Shown one piece after another: positions 12,176-26,880 of a stretch of DNA of 64,000 nucleotides (positions within the stretch are counted from its first letter, which is position 1; every line of letters starts with the position of its first letter). The DNA comes from Paramecium sonneborni (Eukaryota > Ciliophora > Oligohymenophorea > Peniculida > Parameciidae). Under the pieces are notes generated by a model. That model was not told the DNA's origin. It saw nothing but the letters and a program-made list of their open reading frames with translations, and did not search any database. A program made the position numbers and the translations under genes. The stretch is taken from the NCBI GenBank assembly GCA_905182985.1, contig CAJJDN010000092.1, positions 46,788 through 110,787 of the forward strand. Reading direction: 5' to 3'.

Positions 12176-15100
12176 ATGGCAAACACTTATTTGAATCAAA
12201 ATTAGAAAATTTTAGCAACCAAAGCTTGGTAAAAGCTAGAATCAGAAAAAATGTTTAGAATAAAGAATGAAATTATTGGCTCATCATTCAATTAGAATTT
12301 TTATAGTAATATAACATATAATTAATAATAATATTTGAATAACAATGCTATAAGATTAAGAGGAGGAGGATGTGGCAAATCAAAAATAGAAAAGAATATC
12401 GATTCATAAATTAAAAAGGATGAAAATAAAATAAATTTATAGTACTTGCCTGAAAACTATATAAAGAATCTTGAGGAATGTCTTAAGCTTATTACAGAAC
12501 AAGCAACACAAATTGGGGATTCAAATAAGAGAAATGAAGTAATAAAAAAGATTTAATGGTTTCTTTATAACAGAGAATACTTGAATTATTTTTGTATTGA
12601 TGAATAGGCGGGGAAAACAATTTATGATTTAGTAATAGCAAATTTTGGGCAATTATTAGAGGTTTTAATAACTTATTTAAGGAATTCTGGATTTATTTGT
12701 TATTAAGTTTTATAGATTTGTAATGAACTGTTAAGAATAATATATTCATTCCAATTAGGAAATTCTGGAAGATTTTTTGAAGAGGAAGTAAAGCAGGGAT
12801 ACTTATAAAATTTATAAGAACTTGATACTCAATTAGAAATAGAATAAGCTCATGTTTGGAAGACAGGTATAGAATTTGAAGTAACAATAATGAAAATAAT
12901 GATTATGAATTCATAAACTAATTCCACTGAAGGAAAGGATTTATTAATTGAATTCTTTAAATAAGCTGCTTAATCAATTGTATCGTTATAACCTTCTGAG
13001 GATTTACTTTCAACGATTATTGAAGGTGGTAAATATCTGCTTAAAAAAGGAATTGAAAAGAAATTATATCCAAAAGAAACTTATTAAACTTATTATTTTT
13101 TTTAATTGATAAAATGGTCTATAATCAAATAACTAAAGTCATAATTTTCAGTTTATAAGTAAATATAGTAATTAAAAGATTTATTTTCTTAATATATTTT
13201 AGTTTCAGACAACTGGATTATTCATTTTAGTTGGATATAAATAATTACTGATATAATTGGATATCGTCCTATTATTGATAAATTTATTTTAGAAAAGTAT
13301 GGACAAAATAGTTCAACTAATAGATGGAATCAACTTATTGAAAATAATTTAATTCGTTGTGTTTCTTATAATAAAAATTAAGCTATTATGTATTTATTCG
13401 ATTAAGAAAGAAAAATCCACGATATTGAATTAACAAGTATACTGGATAATGAGGGCAAAAAAAAATTTTTATTATTTTCTTAATTTTTATTAAAAGGAGA
13501 TCTAACTCAAAGTATTAATATTTGGAATTATTATAAAGAATTCTCATTTAAAAAATAAGAAGATAAAAAATAAGATGACTGTGAAATTATTTTAGCAAGT
13601 TAGGAATAAGAAATATTATAACAACTAATTTATAATCTGAATTCTGAAAAAGATGAAGTTATTTAAATTTATGAAGGAATTGTTTAATCTTTTTCGAAAT
13701 ATCCTCAGGAATCTGATTAAATGTTTATATAAATATTTAAGGATGATCAGGAAACATCTTAAAAATAATTGTTAGAAACATTTAAAAAATTAATTATATT
13801 ATCCTATAAAATTTAAGAACTATCATAGTTTGAAGCTTCTAAATTTGATATCTTTTAACCCCACTAAGAATAATTATAGAATCAAAAAAAATTAAAAGGA
13901 TAAATTGATCTTTTTGTGAAGATAGAAATCGAAGAATTTATTAATTAACTTGTAGATTTTTTTTTCATTTTTATATAATTTGTAAGTACTGCTTATAGCA
14001 AGAGTATATTTTTAGATTCAAAAAACTAAGTTAATTAAGATAATAAAATTAATTAATTAGAAGTTGATAATTTTTAGAAGTTTTTTTTAAACTTTGAAGC
14101 TAAGTTTAATTAATTTTCTTTAAATTTAATTTAATATAAAACAGATTTTGAAAAGTTTTTAAGAAAATAAAAAGAAATCTTATAAGAAATACCAGCTTAA
14201 AATATCATAGACACTTTTAAGTCTAATTGTAATGGAGAATTGATCAATATAATAATTAACAAACTTTAAAGCAATATATATAAAGATAATCTTTATTTAT
14301 ATGATTTCTAATTAAGAACTCTAGACGATGCAAAGTAAAATTTGATTCAGTGTAAGTTTATCATGCTAATATTTAAATTTTTAAAGTAATTCTCCAATAT
14401 ACAATAAAAAAATGTTGAGGTAATTTATAACTAGTTGTTAAATTACACCAAAAAAAATGAAGAACAAATAGAATTCCGAGATGATGTTTAAAAATAGATT
14501 ATTGTTTCTGTTTTAACTTAATAAAAATTGAAAATCACATAATTGTTGGGCTAAAATATTAACGAATCTGATTAAAATTTTTAATTTTGTTGTAATAGTT
14601 ATCTGTCTTAAATACAATCTGATTTTATTGTTATTAAAAAGGAGTGTGGTAAATAAGAAAAAACTTACATACTAGAATTTTTTACAGAAGTTTAATTTCA
14701 AATTCTGTAAGTTTTAAATTAGATTGAGAATATTTCAATTTTAAAAAATCTATTAGAAAAATATGATGAATTTATAAAAATAATATAATCATTAGGATAA
14801 CCGCATTCTCAAAATGATGAGTAAGAATAAGACTTTGAGAGTATGCCATAAAGCTTTTAGAATTTGTATAAGAAAAATAATAGCAAACTTATTTTAGATA
14901 TAAAGAAAACTAGAAAATATTTTAAATAATATGAAAAAATGTTAATTCTTTAAATCGATTTATTAGATTAGCCAAATGAAGTATAAGATTAGACAAATAA
15001 ATTTTAATAATTTTAGGAGAAAAGAAGAGATATTTTTTTTTGCGAAAATGTAAAAACTTAAATTAAAAAATTAATTGAAAGTTTATCTGATTACTATTAA

Positions 15101-18100
15101 TAAAAAGAATAAGAATAAGAATAGGAAAAAGGATAAAAAAAAGATTTTTCACTAAAACTGATGGAATATTTGGCTTTTTTCCATTCANATAAAATTAATT
15201 AATTAGAAGTTGATAATTTTTAGAAGTTTTTTTTAAACTTTGAAGCTAAGTTTAATTAATTTTCTTTAAATTTAATTTAATATAAAACAGATTTTGAAAA
15301 GTTTTTAAGAAAATAAAAAGAAATCTTATAAGAAATACCAGCTTAAAATATCATAGACACTTTTAAGTCTAATTGTAATGGAGAATTGATCAATATAATA
15401 ATTAACAAACTTTAAAGCAATATATATAAAGATAATCTTTATTTATATGATTTCTAATTAAGAACTCTAGACGATGCAAAGTAAAATTTGATTCAGTGTA
15501 AGTTTATCATGCTAATATTTAAATTTTTAAAGTAATTCTCCAATATACAATAAAAAAATGTTGAGGTAATTTATAACTAGTTGTTAAATTACACCAAAAA
15601 AAATGAAGAACAAATAGAATTCCGAGATGATGTTTAAAAATAGATTATTGTTTCTGTTTTAACTTAATAAAAATTGAAAATCACATAATTGTTGGGCTAA
15701 AATATTAACGAATCTGATTAAAATTTTTAATTTTGTTGTAATAGTTATCTGTCTTAAATACAATCTGATTTTATTGTTATTAAAAAGGAGTGTGGTAAAT
15801 AAGAAAAAACTTACATACTAGAATTTTTTACAGAAGTTTAATTTCAAATTCTGTAAGTTTTAAATTAGATTGAGAATATTTCAATTTTAAAAAATCTATT
15901 AGAAAAATATGATGAATTTATAAAAATAATATAATCATTAGGATAACCGCATTCTCAAAATGATGAGTAAGAATAAGACTTTGAGAGTATGCCATAAAGC
16001 TTTTAGAATTTGTATAAGAAAAATAATAGCAAACTTATTTTAGATATAAAGAAAACTAGAAAATATTTTAAATAATATGAAAAAATGTTAATTCTTTAAA
16101 TCGATTTATTAGATTAGCCAAATGAAGTATAAGATTAGACAAATAAATTTTAATAATTTTAGGAGAAAAGAAGAGATATTTTTTTTTGCGAAAATGTAAA
16201 AACTTAAATTAAAAAATTAATTGAAAGTTTATCTGATTACTATTAATAAAAAGAATAAGAATAAGAATAGGAAAAAGGATAAAAAAAAGATTTTTCACTA
16301 AAACTGATGGAATATTTGTCTTTTTTCCATTCATTATTTAATAGTAACTATTTCAATTAAATGAAAGTAGATAAAATTAATGATTCCATTTGGTAAGATA
16401 TTAAAAATGCTTATTAAAACACGAAAGAGAAGCTTCTTGACTTAATTAATTTTAAACCTGATCATAAAATAAGAGAAGGTTTAGTCTATAATTTAATAAG
16501 ACTATAATTTAGTATATAAGAGTAATAGATTAATTCCTTTTCAACTAAATATTTATAATTCATGTGGATTTACGAAAAAGATTAAAAAGTTAGAAATTTG
16601 TTGAAGAATAAAGAATTAATTGAAATATAGAGATAGTTATTTGCTTAGGATTTAGATAATTTATCTGGCTAAATAAAAGATGAATTGAAAGAAAAAATGA
16701 TAAGATTAGAAAACCTTTAATAAAGAATCAAGCTCGAAGGAAATTAATAAAAAAGAGATCAACTTTAAATAGAATTAAGGAAAACATATGATTAGCTAGA
16801 TGAATCATTAGATAATATTTCAGAAATGTCAGAGGCGATGGATATTAGCTTAATATTCCTTAAAGATATTTCAAAAGATGTAAAATAAATAAAAATTTAA
16901 ATTGACAAAATACAAGAGAGCATAAATTAAGTAGCCGATGATGTTCGTAAATTAAGAGGAAAAAATTATAAAGAATTATTAGAAATTAGAAAACAAAAGA
17001 TACTATTTCAATCAAAATTATCTGATGTAGATTCTGTTTATATATAATTAAAAACAATTGAATATAATCCTGTTACTGGGGAGATAATTAAAAATGAAGA
17101 AAAAGAAATAACTTAATTGATGTAGGATTAATGGAATGATTTTAAAGAGGGAGAAATTAATGAATTTATTTGGAGGGATGGAAAAAAAAAAGATGTTATG
17201 TTACTTTCAGGAAATGCAGGTTCTGGTAAAAGTAAAGCAGCCAGAAAAATTGAAGAATTTCTATGGAAATAATAAGATAAAATAGAATAAAACGATAATA
17301 ATCATAATAATAATAAAGAAGAAATAAAAATAAAATGGACTCCAATATTTGTATCACTTCCAACAATAAAAGATCCGAAATATAGTTTATTTGAATAAGC
17401 CCTAGAATCTGAAAATTATTAGTTTGATTAGTATTAAGTTAGAGAATTCAAGGAAGCTATTTAAAATAAAAAAGAATTTATTATTTTAATACTTGACAGT
17501 TATGACGAAATGAAATAAGAAAATATTTAATCTAATCTCATTATAACAAATAAACTATTATAAGATTTAAATATAGATGAAACAATTAATTAAGTAAAGT
17601 TTATTATTACATCAAGAAAAGAAATATTGAATACTTTAGGTTATTAAACATGGTTTTATGGAAAAAGCTTAAAAAGTATGAAAGAAGTACAAATTTAAGA
17701 TTTTAATAAAGATTAAAAAAAGGATTATTTAGTTCAATATACTGAACTTAGTGTTAAGAGAATAATTAGAGCAAGTTATGATTTTTTAAAACAGTGTTCA
17801 TTAGAAAATTTTAATTTAGATGAGTTTTTGAATATATGGAGTTTGATTTAATCTAAAATGTAACAATGCATTTAAAATAATAAAGAAAAATAGAATGAAT
17901 CCTTTTTTTAAGAATATGAGATAGAAAATATTGTTAAATAAATTTTAGAGCTTCCTCTTTTTACTAATTTAACAAATGATTAAATAATTAGTTTAAAAAA
18001 GGATTTAGCATCCATATGGAGTGTATATAAATTTGAATAAGCCATTTAAAATGTTGGTGTTAATGATTTATTATCAACACCATTCATGCTAGAAATTGTT

Positions 18101-21100
18101 GTACAAGTATTGCCTAATTTGGAAAAAAGATAATAAGGTTCAGTTGATATTAAAAATAAATTTGTTTAAGTTTATATGAATATTAAGCAGAGATCAATAA
18201 TCTCATAAGTGTTGAGAGAACAATATAAGAACTAAATCATAAAAAAAGATTATGATTAAACAAATAATTCATAATTTGATGGAAAAAAACCCTTTTAGAA
18301 TCATACTTTTAAATAAAATTTTGATTAATCTTAAATTACAATATAAAAACTTTTAGATGACTTAGAAAGTAAAAAATTTTTCTAGTTTTAATCCCTAACA
18401 AGCAATATAAAATTTGATAAAAATAATTCAGAGATATCCATTATAAATGAATAAAATAAAATAAGGATTAAGAAAGAAGACATAGAATTTGTAGTTCAAG
18501 CATTATAAATGAAGAAATTTACAATATATGAATTTTATGAAAGTTTTATGCATTTCTATCATGATTAATAAATTTAAAAGCTAAGAGATTAAGGAAAAAT
18601 ATCAAACTTGGAAAGTTTTCAAGTAGATCTTTACAATTTTTCATCAAATTTGGCTTTAGAAATGACTATAAATGAATTATCATTGATTTAATATCAATAA
18701 AAAGGGAAATTGAAATTGAAAAATAATTATCAAAAATATCAAGAGGATAATGATTGGTTTGATGAATATTTTGATGATTCTTAAAATGAGCATGAATACA
18801 ATAAATTAATTAGAAGTTGTGTACTTTTGAATGCTAAAGGATGTAGCTATTCCTTTACTCACAAATCTATTTAAGAGTTTTAAGTTTCAAAATACATTTT
18901 AAGTTTTTTAAGTTCTCTTAATACTTAAAAATTAAATTATAGTTTCTTAGAATCTAAATATTCTAAGAGATTATTAGACTCATTATATAATAATGATAGA
19001 ATGAATCTATCAAAAGATAATTATAAAGGGATATTAAAATTTATCAAAGAAAAATTAAAAAGTATAGAAAACATTAAAAATATTCTAATTTATATAGTTT
19101 AATTATCTTGTGATAATTAATTTATAAATGCTGCTTCAAATAGCATGTATTTGTTAAATTATTTAGATATTTATCTAGGTTATTAAAATTTTAGTAAAAT
19201 TTAATTATCTAATACAAATTTATCAGGTTTTAACTTCTTTTTTACAGACTTAAGCAACTCTAAATTTTCAAATATTAACATAAATTCATGTAATTTTAAT
19301 TATTCTAATTTAACAAATGTCGTTTGGAAGGATATTGTATGTAAAGAAAAACCTAATTTAAAAGGCCACAATTAAAGTGTTAAATTAGTTTAATATTAAC
19401 CTAATGGTGATTTAATCGCATCTTTAGGAGCTGATGGTATTATAAAACTTTGGGATATTTATAATTATCAACCAATATTAGATAATTTTGGCATATAATA
19501 AATTACTTCAATTGCTTTTTCACCTGATAGCAAAATTTTAGTTTATGGAACTGAAGCAAATAAGATAGAATTCTTGAATATTTAGGATCGTAAAGTTGAT
19601 CTAAGATTAGATTATCATAAATATCCACTCACTGGAGTATAATTTTCATCTGATGGAAAGAAAATAGTTTCACAAGATACTTCATAAAGGATAATACTTT
19701 GTAATTTAGAAAATATTAGAAACATTTAAAATAGTCCAATGGAATTAATATTCGATTAAAAACAAAAAATTTTAATTTATACTTACTCATATGATGATAA
19801 AATGTTGGCAATTGGATTAGATGACTCGAGTATTAATTTAATTGAAATAAATACAGGGAAAGAAAACAATTTGATTGGCCATACTGGATAAATAAAAACC
19901 TTAGCTTTCAATAAAAATGGAACAAGTTTAGTATCCGCATGCTCAAATTATCTATTATTATGGAATTTAATAGATAATTATAAAGTTTAAATTTTGTCAG
20001 TTTTAGAATATTAAATAAATAGTTTATTATTATTAGATGAAAAGGAAATAATCATTGGTGCAGATAATTATATAGCTTATGGATAATTTTAATATAATGA
20101 TACTGATTACTGTATAAATATAAAATACTCATATCCAGTTAAACTATTTCCAAAATCTGATTTTGCTGTTATTGTTTAAGACAAGATTATTCACATACTT
20201 GATTTAAATACTTCAGTTATAATTAATAGTATAATTTTTGATAAAGTTATTGATGAAATTGAAATTTCTAATGATAAATAGAGAATATTATTATTCAATA
20301 AGTATAATGATAAAATAGATTTAGATTTGAATACTTTTTAATAAATTATTATTTAAAAATTTCTTGAGAATAAGATTATCTATTAATATAATGATTTGGT
20401 AATGGAGAAGCTTTAATAGCAAATTGTATTCTATAATATAGAAAATTAAGAAATTGAGAATGAAAATAAATGCATTAATATACTTGATAGAAATGTAAAA
20501 TAATTCTCTATCTAAAATAATTAAAAAATTATGGCTTGCTTAGATTTTAAGGATAAGATGTATTTATATGATTTAAAAAATAAAATAGAAATTGAAATTG
20601 AAACTGAAATTAAAGAAAAGATTATAAAAATAGCATTTTCACCTTTAAAACCTATACTATCTACTATAAATAAAGATGGAAGTTTATATTTTTGGGATAT
20701 TAATAAAAAATTAACTGAATATGAGAAATTCAGCGATATTGATGATAATACTAAAGTAAAATTGATTAATTATTCACCTGATGGAACATTGTTAATTATT
20801 TATTCTGATGATTTAAAAATTAGAATTTTAGATGAGATTAATGGATAGAAAATAAAAATAATAGATATACCATATAATATTAAATCTGATATATAAGTAT
20901 CATATGATAATAAGACTTTGGCTTTTCAGGATTGCAATGGTATCTAATTGTTAAATCTTATTGAAAATAAATAATAAAATATTTTCAACAATAAACCATA
21001 ATCAGAAAAAACAATTTTTTCTTTTAGCCCTAATAGAATAGCTTTAGTATTATTAGATAATGATAATTTACTGTTTGTTAATATTAATACAGGAGATTAA

Positions 21101-24100
21101 ATAATTAATATATAGCCTCCAAATAATGAATATTATCAAAGTATTTGTTTTTCATAGAATGGTGAAATTTTAGTGACTGTTAGTAAATACTTGAGAATAT
21201 GGAAATGTTCTGAGAATAAGATTGAAATGATTGGTGCTAAGATATTTAAAGATTAAATTAATTAAGTAGCATTTATAGAGGATGATAAATATTTGTTGTA
21301 TAATATTGGTTCAATTTTTACATAATTAAGAATGATTCCTTTAACAAATTGCAACTTAAAAGCAATATTTACTGTTAATTAGGATTTTGTCTAATTCTTA
21401 AATGATGGATAATACATGTTAACTAGTGATTTTTGTACGAATGAAATTTTCGATTGTAAATTGTAGAGATCCATAGCTACATTTTAGGCTTCCCTGCCTA
21501 ATGTAGTGTTCTTTTAATAAAGCTTGAAATGTTTAATAGAAGAATAAAATAAAATTTATCATTTCAATATTTTATCCAATAATAAAATATTAATTTTCGA
21601 GAGTGAGATAGCAATACAATAAATTAAGCTCATCCATAATGATAAATTTCTTATAGTAGAAAGGAGTTATTATTTAGATATATTTAATATTGAAAATATA
21701 GAATAAATATAGAAAATAGATAAAAAGAAATAAATACATCAATTCAAAAGTGAAAATTTATAAAAATTTTCCTGGTCAGGAAATAATCACTATATTTGTT
21801 ATAGACCTAATTCTGATTTTGTGATTAGACAATTTAAAACTCAAAAAAATGTTACTTTGCATTATTCTGACTAGATGATATAATAATTATAACCTATTGA
21901 TGAAAAAAAGATTTTGTTTAAAACCTATAGTTATAAAATCCTTACATTATCTAATAAAGATGAAGAATATCTTTCTGATTGTTTTTTAGCAATTTCTTTT
22001 GATTAGAAATTAATTGCATCAAGTTAATCCGCTAGTATTGTTTTATATGAAAAAAATAATTAAGAAAAGTAGTTGTCAATTTTAGATTGTAAAGAATCTT
22101 TAGATTGTGAGATCTTTCCTGGTTATAACTATAAATATTTCGATTCTGGGTAATTTTCAAGAGATGGAAATTAATTATTTTGCCTATCTAAATGTAAGAA
22201 AGTATTTATCATAGATATCAATGATAAATAATAAATGAAAATTCGTAGCTTTATCGAGTTTTAGTATCAGGAAAATATTACAAATTCTCCTTCATTAAAT
22301 TACTTATCATTTACAGAATTAACAATCATTAAATTAATAAATATGAATTGGATAGTATAAACAAATATGTTGAGTCTGAAAACAAAAAAAAAAGAAGAAG
22401 AAGAAGACAAAAATTCATAATTTTTAATATGCAATGATAATTCTAAAATAATTAGAGTATTTTCTAATAAATTGTGGATTTATTAAATTGATTAGGTGAT
22501 GTAATTTGAAAAGAAAGATATTGGAGGATGTATAGAATGTTTAGTTGAAACAGAAAATGGTAACATTTGTGTAGGTTTTGAAAATATGATTTAAGTAGTT
22601 AATTTAAATAGAGACTAAAATTAAGAAAATGTTTTTTTACAAGGACATGAGTAGAAAATTTTAACTCTCTGTTACTCTTAAAATAATTAGTTATTAGCAT
22701 CAAGTGGATCTGATCAAAAGATATTTTTGTGGAATTTGAGTGCTAAGAAAAAAATAGCAGTTTTAGAAGGTCATTAAAAAACTGTAAATTAATTAAGTTT
22801 TTCATCTGATGGAATTACTTTAGCATCTGCAAGTGATGATTAATTAATTAAATTATGGAATATATAATCAAGTGAATAGACTAAAATATCAAAAGGGCAC
22901 CAAAAATGTGTTAATTTTGCGACATTTTCAAAAGATGGTCTAATGATTGCATCTTGTAGTGAAGATAAGTCTATAATCTTATGGGATTTAATTGAAAAAA
23001 CTTTTATTACTAAATTAGAAAATCATACAGATGAATACTGCTATTTATGTTTCTCTTCTTCTAACAAAAGATTAGCATCAGGAGGATAAGGAATTATTTG
23101 GATATGGGATATTACTATTCCAAATGAAGCAAAACTTTTCTTTCAGATAAAAGAGGATAATGTTTCTAATTTATTGATTGCTCAAGAAACATTTAAATTT
23201 GGAAACATTTAAATTTGCTATGTTGTATAGTAATCCAACTCAAGAGGATGATGTTGATGGTTCATAATTATATGTTTAATTTTGGAATTTGGATTCTGAA
23301 GATAAAAATTATGAAAAGAGTTCAAAATTAGAAACCTTTGAATAAAATGAAGACATATTTTGTCTTTCATCTGATAGTCAATATTTATTTTATGCTTATA
23401 ATAAAACAATTAAAGTTTACGATATTAAATTGAAATAAAATTTAGATTTAGAAGGACATTAGTATATAATAAAAAGTATCAATTCTTAGTAATATTCTAA
23501 TTTATTATTATCATTAGATTAATAAAATATTATTATTATTTGGAAATAAAGCTAATTTTAATTTAATTGGGAAATAATATCCCAGATCTTATTAGAACCA
23601 TTAGTTAAATAAATTGAATTTTATCACAGTTATTAATTACAAATTGATTGTGTTGCATCAATGAATGAATACTCGATAGTTCTATCAAACTTAGAAGTAA
23701 TGAAGAAATCAACTTTTAAGAAAGATTTGGATTAATTTATTAGTGATGATATCGAATTGATTTATTTATCAAAAAGCGAAAACTTTTTTGTAGTATCAAC
23801 TAATAGAGAAATTATATTATTAGATAGTATTTCTGGAGAAATTGTAGATAAGATTTTAAAATAAAAAAAGCCACTTTAGTTATCAATATCTTAAGATGAC
23901 AAATATTTGGCTATTTTATATCCTGATATTATTAAAATCTTTTAATTATTTTAATAGAATAATAGAGAGATAATTGATATTACTGAGTCTATTTAGGCAC
24001 TTGAGTTTTGTTGGAATGACTCAAATATTCTTTATACAGCCTAAGAAATTAATGGTTTAATTAAAATTTGGAATTTAAAAAGTAAATAATATGAAATTAA

Positions 24101-25835
24101 AATTAATATAGGTTCTAGTTGTTAGATTTAATTTTCTAAAACATAGAATATTTTAGCTGTTTTTTCTTATGAAAAATAAATTTCTATAATTAATATTGAT
24201 TCTAAAGAAAACTTTTAATAAGATTTTATAGAGAAATTTGACTTAATCACTTTTTCTTAAAATGGAAATTTAATCGCTACTGTCGCATATAATACAATTA
24301 AGTTAGTGAATATATCAGATAAAAGAATTTGCTCGGAATTTTATTTATTTCCCAGGACTGAGATACTTTATATAGCTTTTTCATAAGATGATAAACATTT
24401 AATTTGTTGTTAAGACTAATCAATTTTAATTTTTAATATTTAAAATGAAAGATAATTAATAATAGAAAGATTTTAATAATTTGAAACATGTGCTTTTTGT
24501 ACATTCTGTCTTAAGAATTAATCAATTTTACTATTCTAAAAAAAAGGTGAAAAATATACAAAACAATTCTTTAAAATGAATTACAAATAATAATTAGGAA
24601 TTTTATATGATAAGAATCATATGCCATAAAGTTTTGCGATAACTGATGATAATTATTGTTTAACTATAAATTAAAATGGTTTAATTTTATGGGATATAAA
24701 TAGTAAAATATAATTAGTCAATAGTACTAGATGGAGCGGTGATAAAGTACTTGCTTGTGAAAGATTAAAATTTATTATAAAAAATCGCAATAAGATCGCA
24801 ATTTTAGATATTTCTGACATAAATAATATTATTGAAACTATCCTACCAATTCAATAACCTGTTAAGTTTATTTCACTATCTTCAAACCATTCTTCATTAC
24901 GTTATTTATTATGTGGATTCTTATTGAATGAATAATCATATATTAAAGTATGGGCTATTTACTAGTCTAAAATTTAATCGCTACAAGTCTTTAAATATAC
25001 AAAGTAAGAAGTTACAAATATGGCATTTGGTAATTATGGGTAATTCTTAGTTTATAATGGAAAAAAAAAATTAAAATTATATATGATTAATTATTAAACA
25101 ACAATTGTTGAGTTATTCAAACCTGCAAATAGCCATTTTTTCTTATCTTAAGATGGAAACTATTTTTTTATGTTAATGGATGATAGGCTCTGCATGTTTG
25201 ATTAATAGTTAAAAGAAATAGAAATTTAATAGTAATAATAACTTTAAGGAAAATTCTCGAATATAAATAGAATAAATTAAGCTTCTAAAGTACTAAAATT
25301 TGCTTTTTTATGTGGTTAATAAATTATAATTGTTGATATTATTCAATAAAATAGTTAATTTATTAGCGAAGAAATTATTGTAATTGATGAAGAAAAACCT
25401 TAAACTGTTGCTCTTAGTCCTTTTGGAGATCTTTTAATTACTGGTGATCAAATTGGTACAATTAAGCTATGGGACTTAAAAAAAATTTAAGAACCATTAT
25501 GGGTATTTAAAAATGAAAGCCATATTATTCAAAGATTTTCATTCAATCCTAATGGAACAGATATTGTGGCAGCTGTTGGTGATGGCTCTGTTAATTTATA
25601 TTCAATAGATTATTTTGAAGATTAAAATATTCTTGAAAATAATGATAATTAAAAATAAAACTAAAATTAAAGTTAAGTAAAAGATAAGGAAGATAAAAAA
25701 TTGAAATTTACTTGTTATAAATCTTTTACGAGATAGTCGTTGATATAAGCAGATCATTGTAAAATCAATAATTCACAGATCTGTTAAAATGGAAAATCAA
25801 TTCTTGAGCTATTTAAATAAAAAGGGGCCATATGA
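12176..25835 (+). CDS. Giant NACHT/WD40 STAND-type NTPase
   Basis: One intronless reading from ATG 12176 to TGA 25833-25835, about 4,165 residues once the assembly duplication (382 codons, 14043-16333) is removed and a 16-bp tandem duplication at 23186-23217 is discounted. As it stands, that duplication shifts the frame and stops translation at 23249. Residues 1 to about 1290 are helical and Q/K-rich, unrecognised. The NACHT part has a P-loop GNAGSGKS (17210-17233), Walker B LDSYDE (about 17492) and TSRKE (about 17612). A pentapeptide-like stretch (LSNTNLSGFNFF..., about 19200-19330) precedes a long beta-propeller region; canonical WD40 units such as SSDGITLASASDDQLIKLWN lie around 22650-23130. 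STAND proteins act as ligand-triggered switches that oligomerise; the ligand here is unknown. The C-terminal tail (ADHCKINNSQICQNG) is unrecognised. Confidence 0.85.
14043..15187. repeat. Contig-end overlap inside the STAND gene, copy 1
   Basis: 1,145 bases repeated at 15189-16333 across the single N at 15188 (offset 1,146). I found one difference, G at 15173 against T at 16319 (Ala against Ser), close to the end of the left contig where errors are common. The offset is a multiple of three, so the duplication does not disturb the frame and would silently add 382 residues to a predicted protein. Confidence 0.85.
15189..16333. repeat. Contig-end overlap inside the STAND gene, copy 2
   Basis: Second copy of 14043-15187; beyond 16333 the protein continues uniquely (LFNSNYFNQMKVDKIND). 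Confidence 0.85.
23186..23217. repeat. 16-bp tandem duplication causing a frameshift
   Basis: GAAACATTTAAATTTG occurs twice in direct succession (23186-23201, 23202-23217). Upstream of it the WD40 frame is open; reading through both copies reaches TGA at 23249. With only one copy the frame continues for a further 2.6 kb of clear WD40-like coding. It is either a recent inactivating slip or an assembly error. Confidence 0.9.
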
Positions 25836-26880
25836 TAATTATTAATAAATAAATCAAATAATTGAATTTTTTAATTATTTAAAATCTTAATTTTATAAGA
25901 TTATTCTACCATCATAACAAACTAATAATAATTCATCTTATAATTACAATCTATTTCAATCTATCATTATAACTCTTATAATTTTTAATCCTACAATAAG
26001 AATTTTTACTCTTTATATATGATATCTTAATTTCCAAGCTTTAGCCATCGAAAAATAAGACAATAATATTATTTTTGAAACATTATAAGTTAAACATAGA
26101 GTATTTAATTTTATAAAATAAAACTTTATCATTTTTCTTTATTGTAAATTTTCATCATAATCTGAAAGAAATCCCAGGATTTAAAATTTGATGTGAAGAA
26201 GATACTTAAACTTACTATCTTTAAATAAGAAGAACTATATATATTATTTTGAAAATTAATTATTTAAAAATTGAGTAGTAATATTAATGAATGTTTATAA
26301 AATTAATTATTTGGTAATTTATAAAAAGAGTTAGTAATTTGTCCAAGAATATTGATTTTAAATAATATTTTCTATTCGATTTAAATTGATTTAATCTAGA
26401 AGCCGTTAATAAATAGATATATAATATATTATAAATTATTAATGATTATTAAATAATCGCATTTGAATTTCTCTAAAAGCTCTAGTAGGATAATTTTACT
26501 AAATAAGTTTTTTTTAAAATTACAATTTATGCTAAATGAAATATATTCAAATGGAACAAAAAGCTATTGTATATTTTGAAAAATCAATAATACTGATTCT
26601 GATGAACATTTTTAAGGATTAGAATAATTCATCCCGATGTTATTGTTTTAATATATAAAAAATTTGATCTCTCTAATAAAATTATCTTTTTGAATAGAAT
26701 TATTACTATTACTTAATTTCTAATTGTCTAAACTAATATTAACAAATTTGAAAATTACAACATTTATAAAACCACTCACATTAAAATATTTTTACTCAAC
26801 CAATTGAAAAATAATTTTAAAAAGAAATTTGAACTAGATTTAACACTTAGAAAACTCAAACGAACTAAAGAAAATGACTT
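25836..26880. other. Intergenic, no gene seen
   Basis: A/T-rich sequence downstream of the STAND gene, without a supportable frame. Its right part leads into the transposase relic and may include the element's degraded 5' end, which I cannot define. Confidence 0.45.

Noticed and set aside
20531..20848. 105-codon plus-strand ORF as a separate gene
   Set aside because: It is an in-frame internal part of the STAND gene; TAA/TAG codons limit it only under the standard code.
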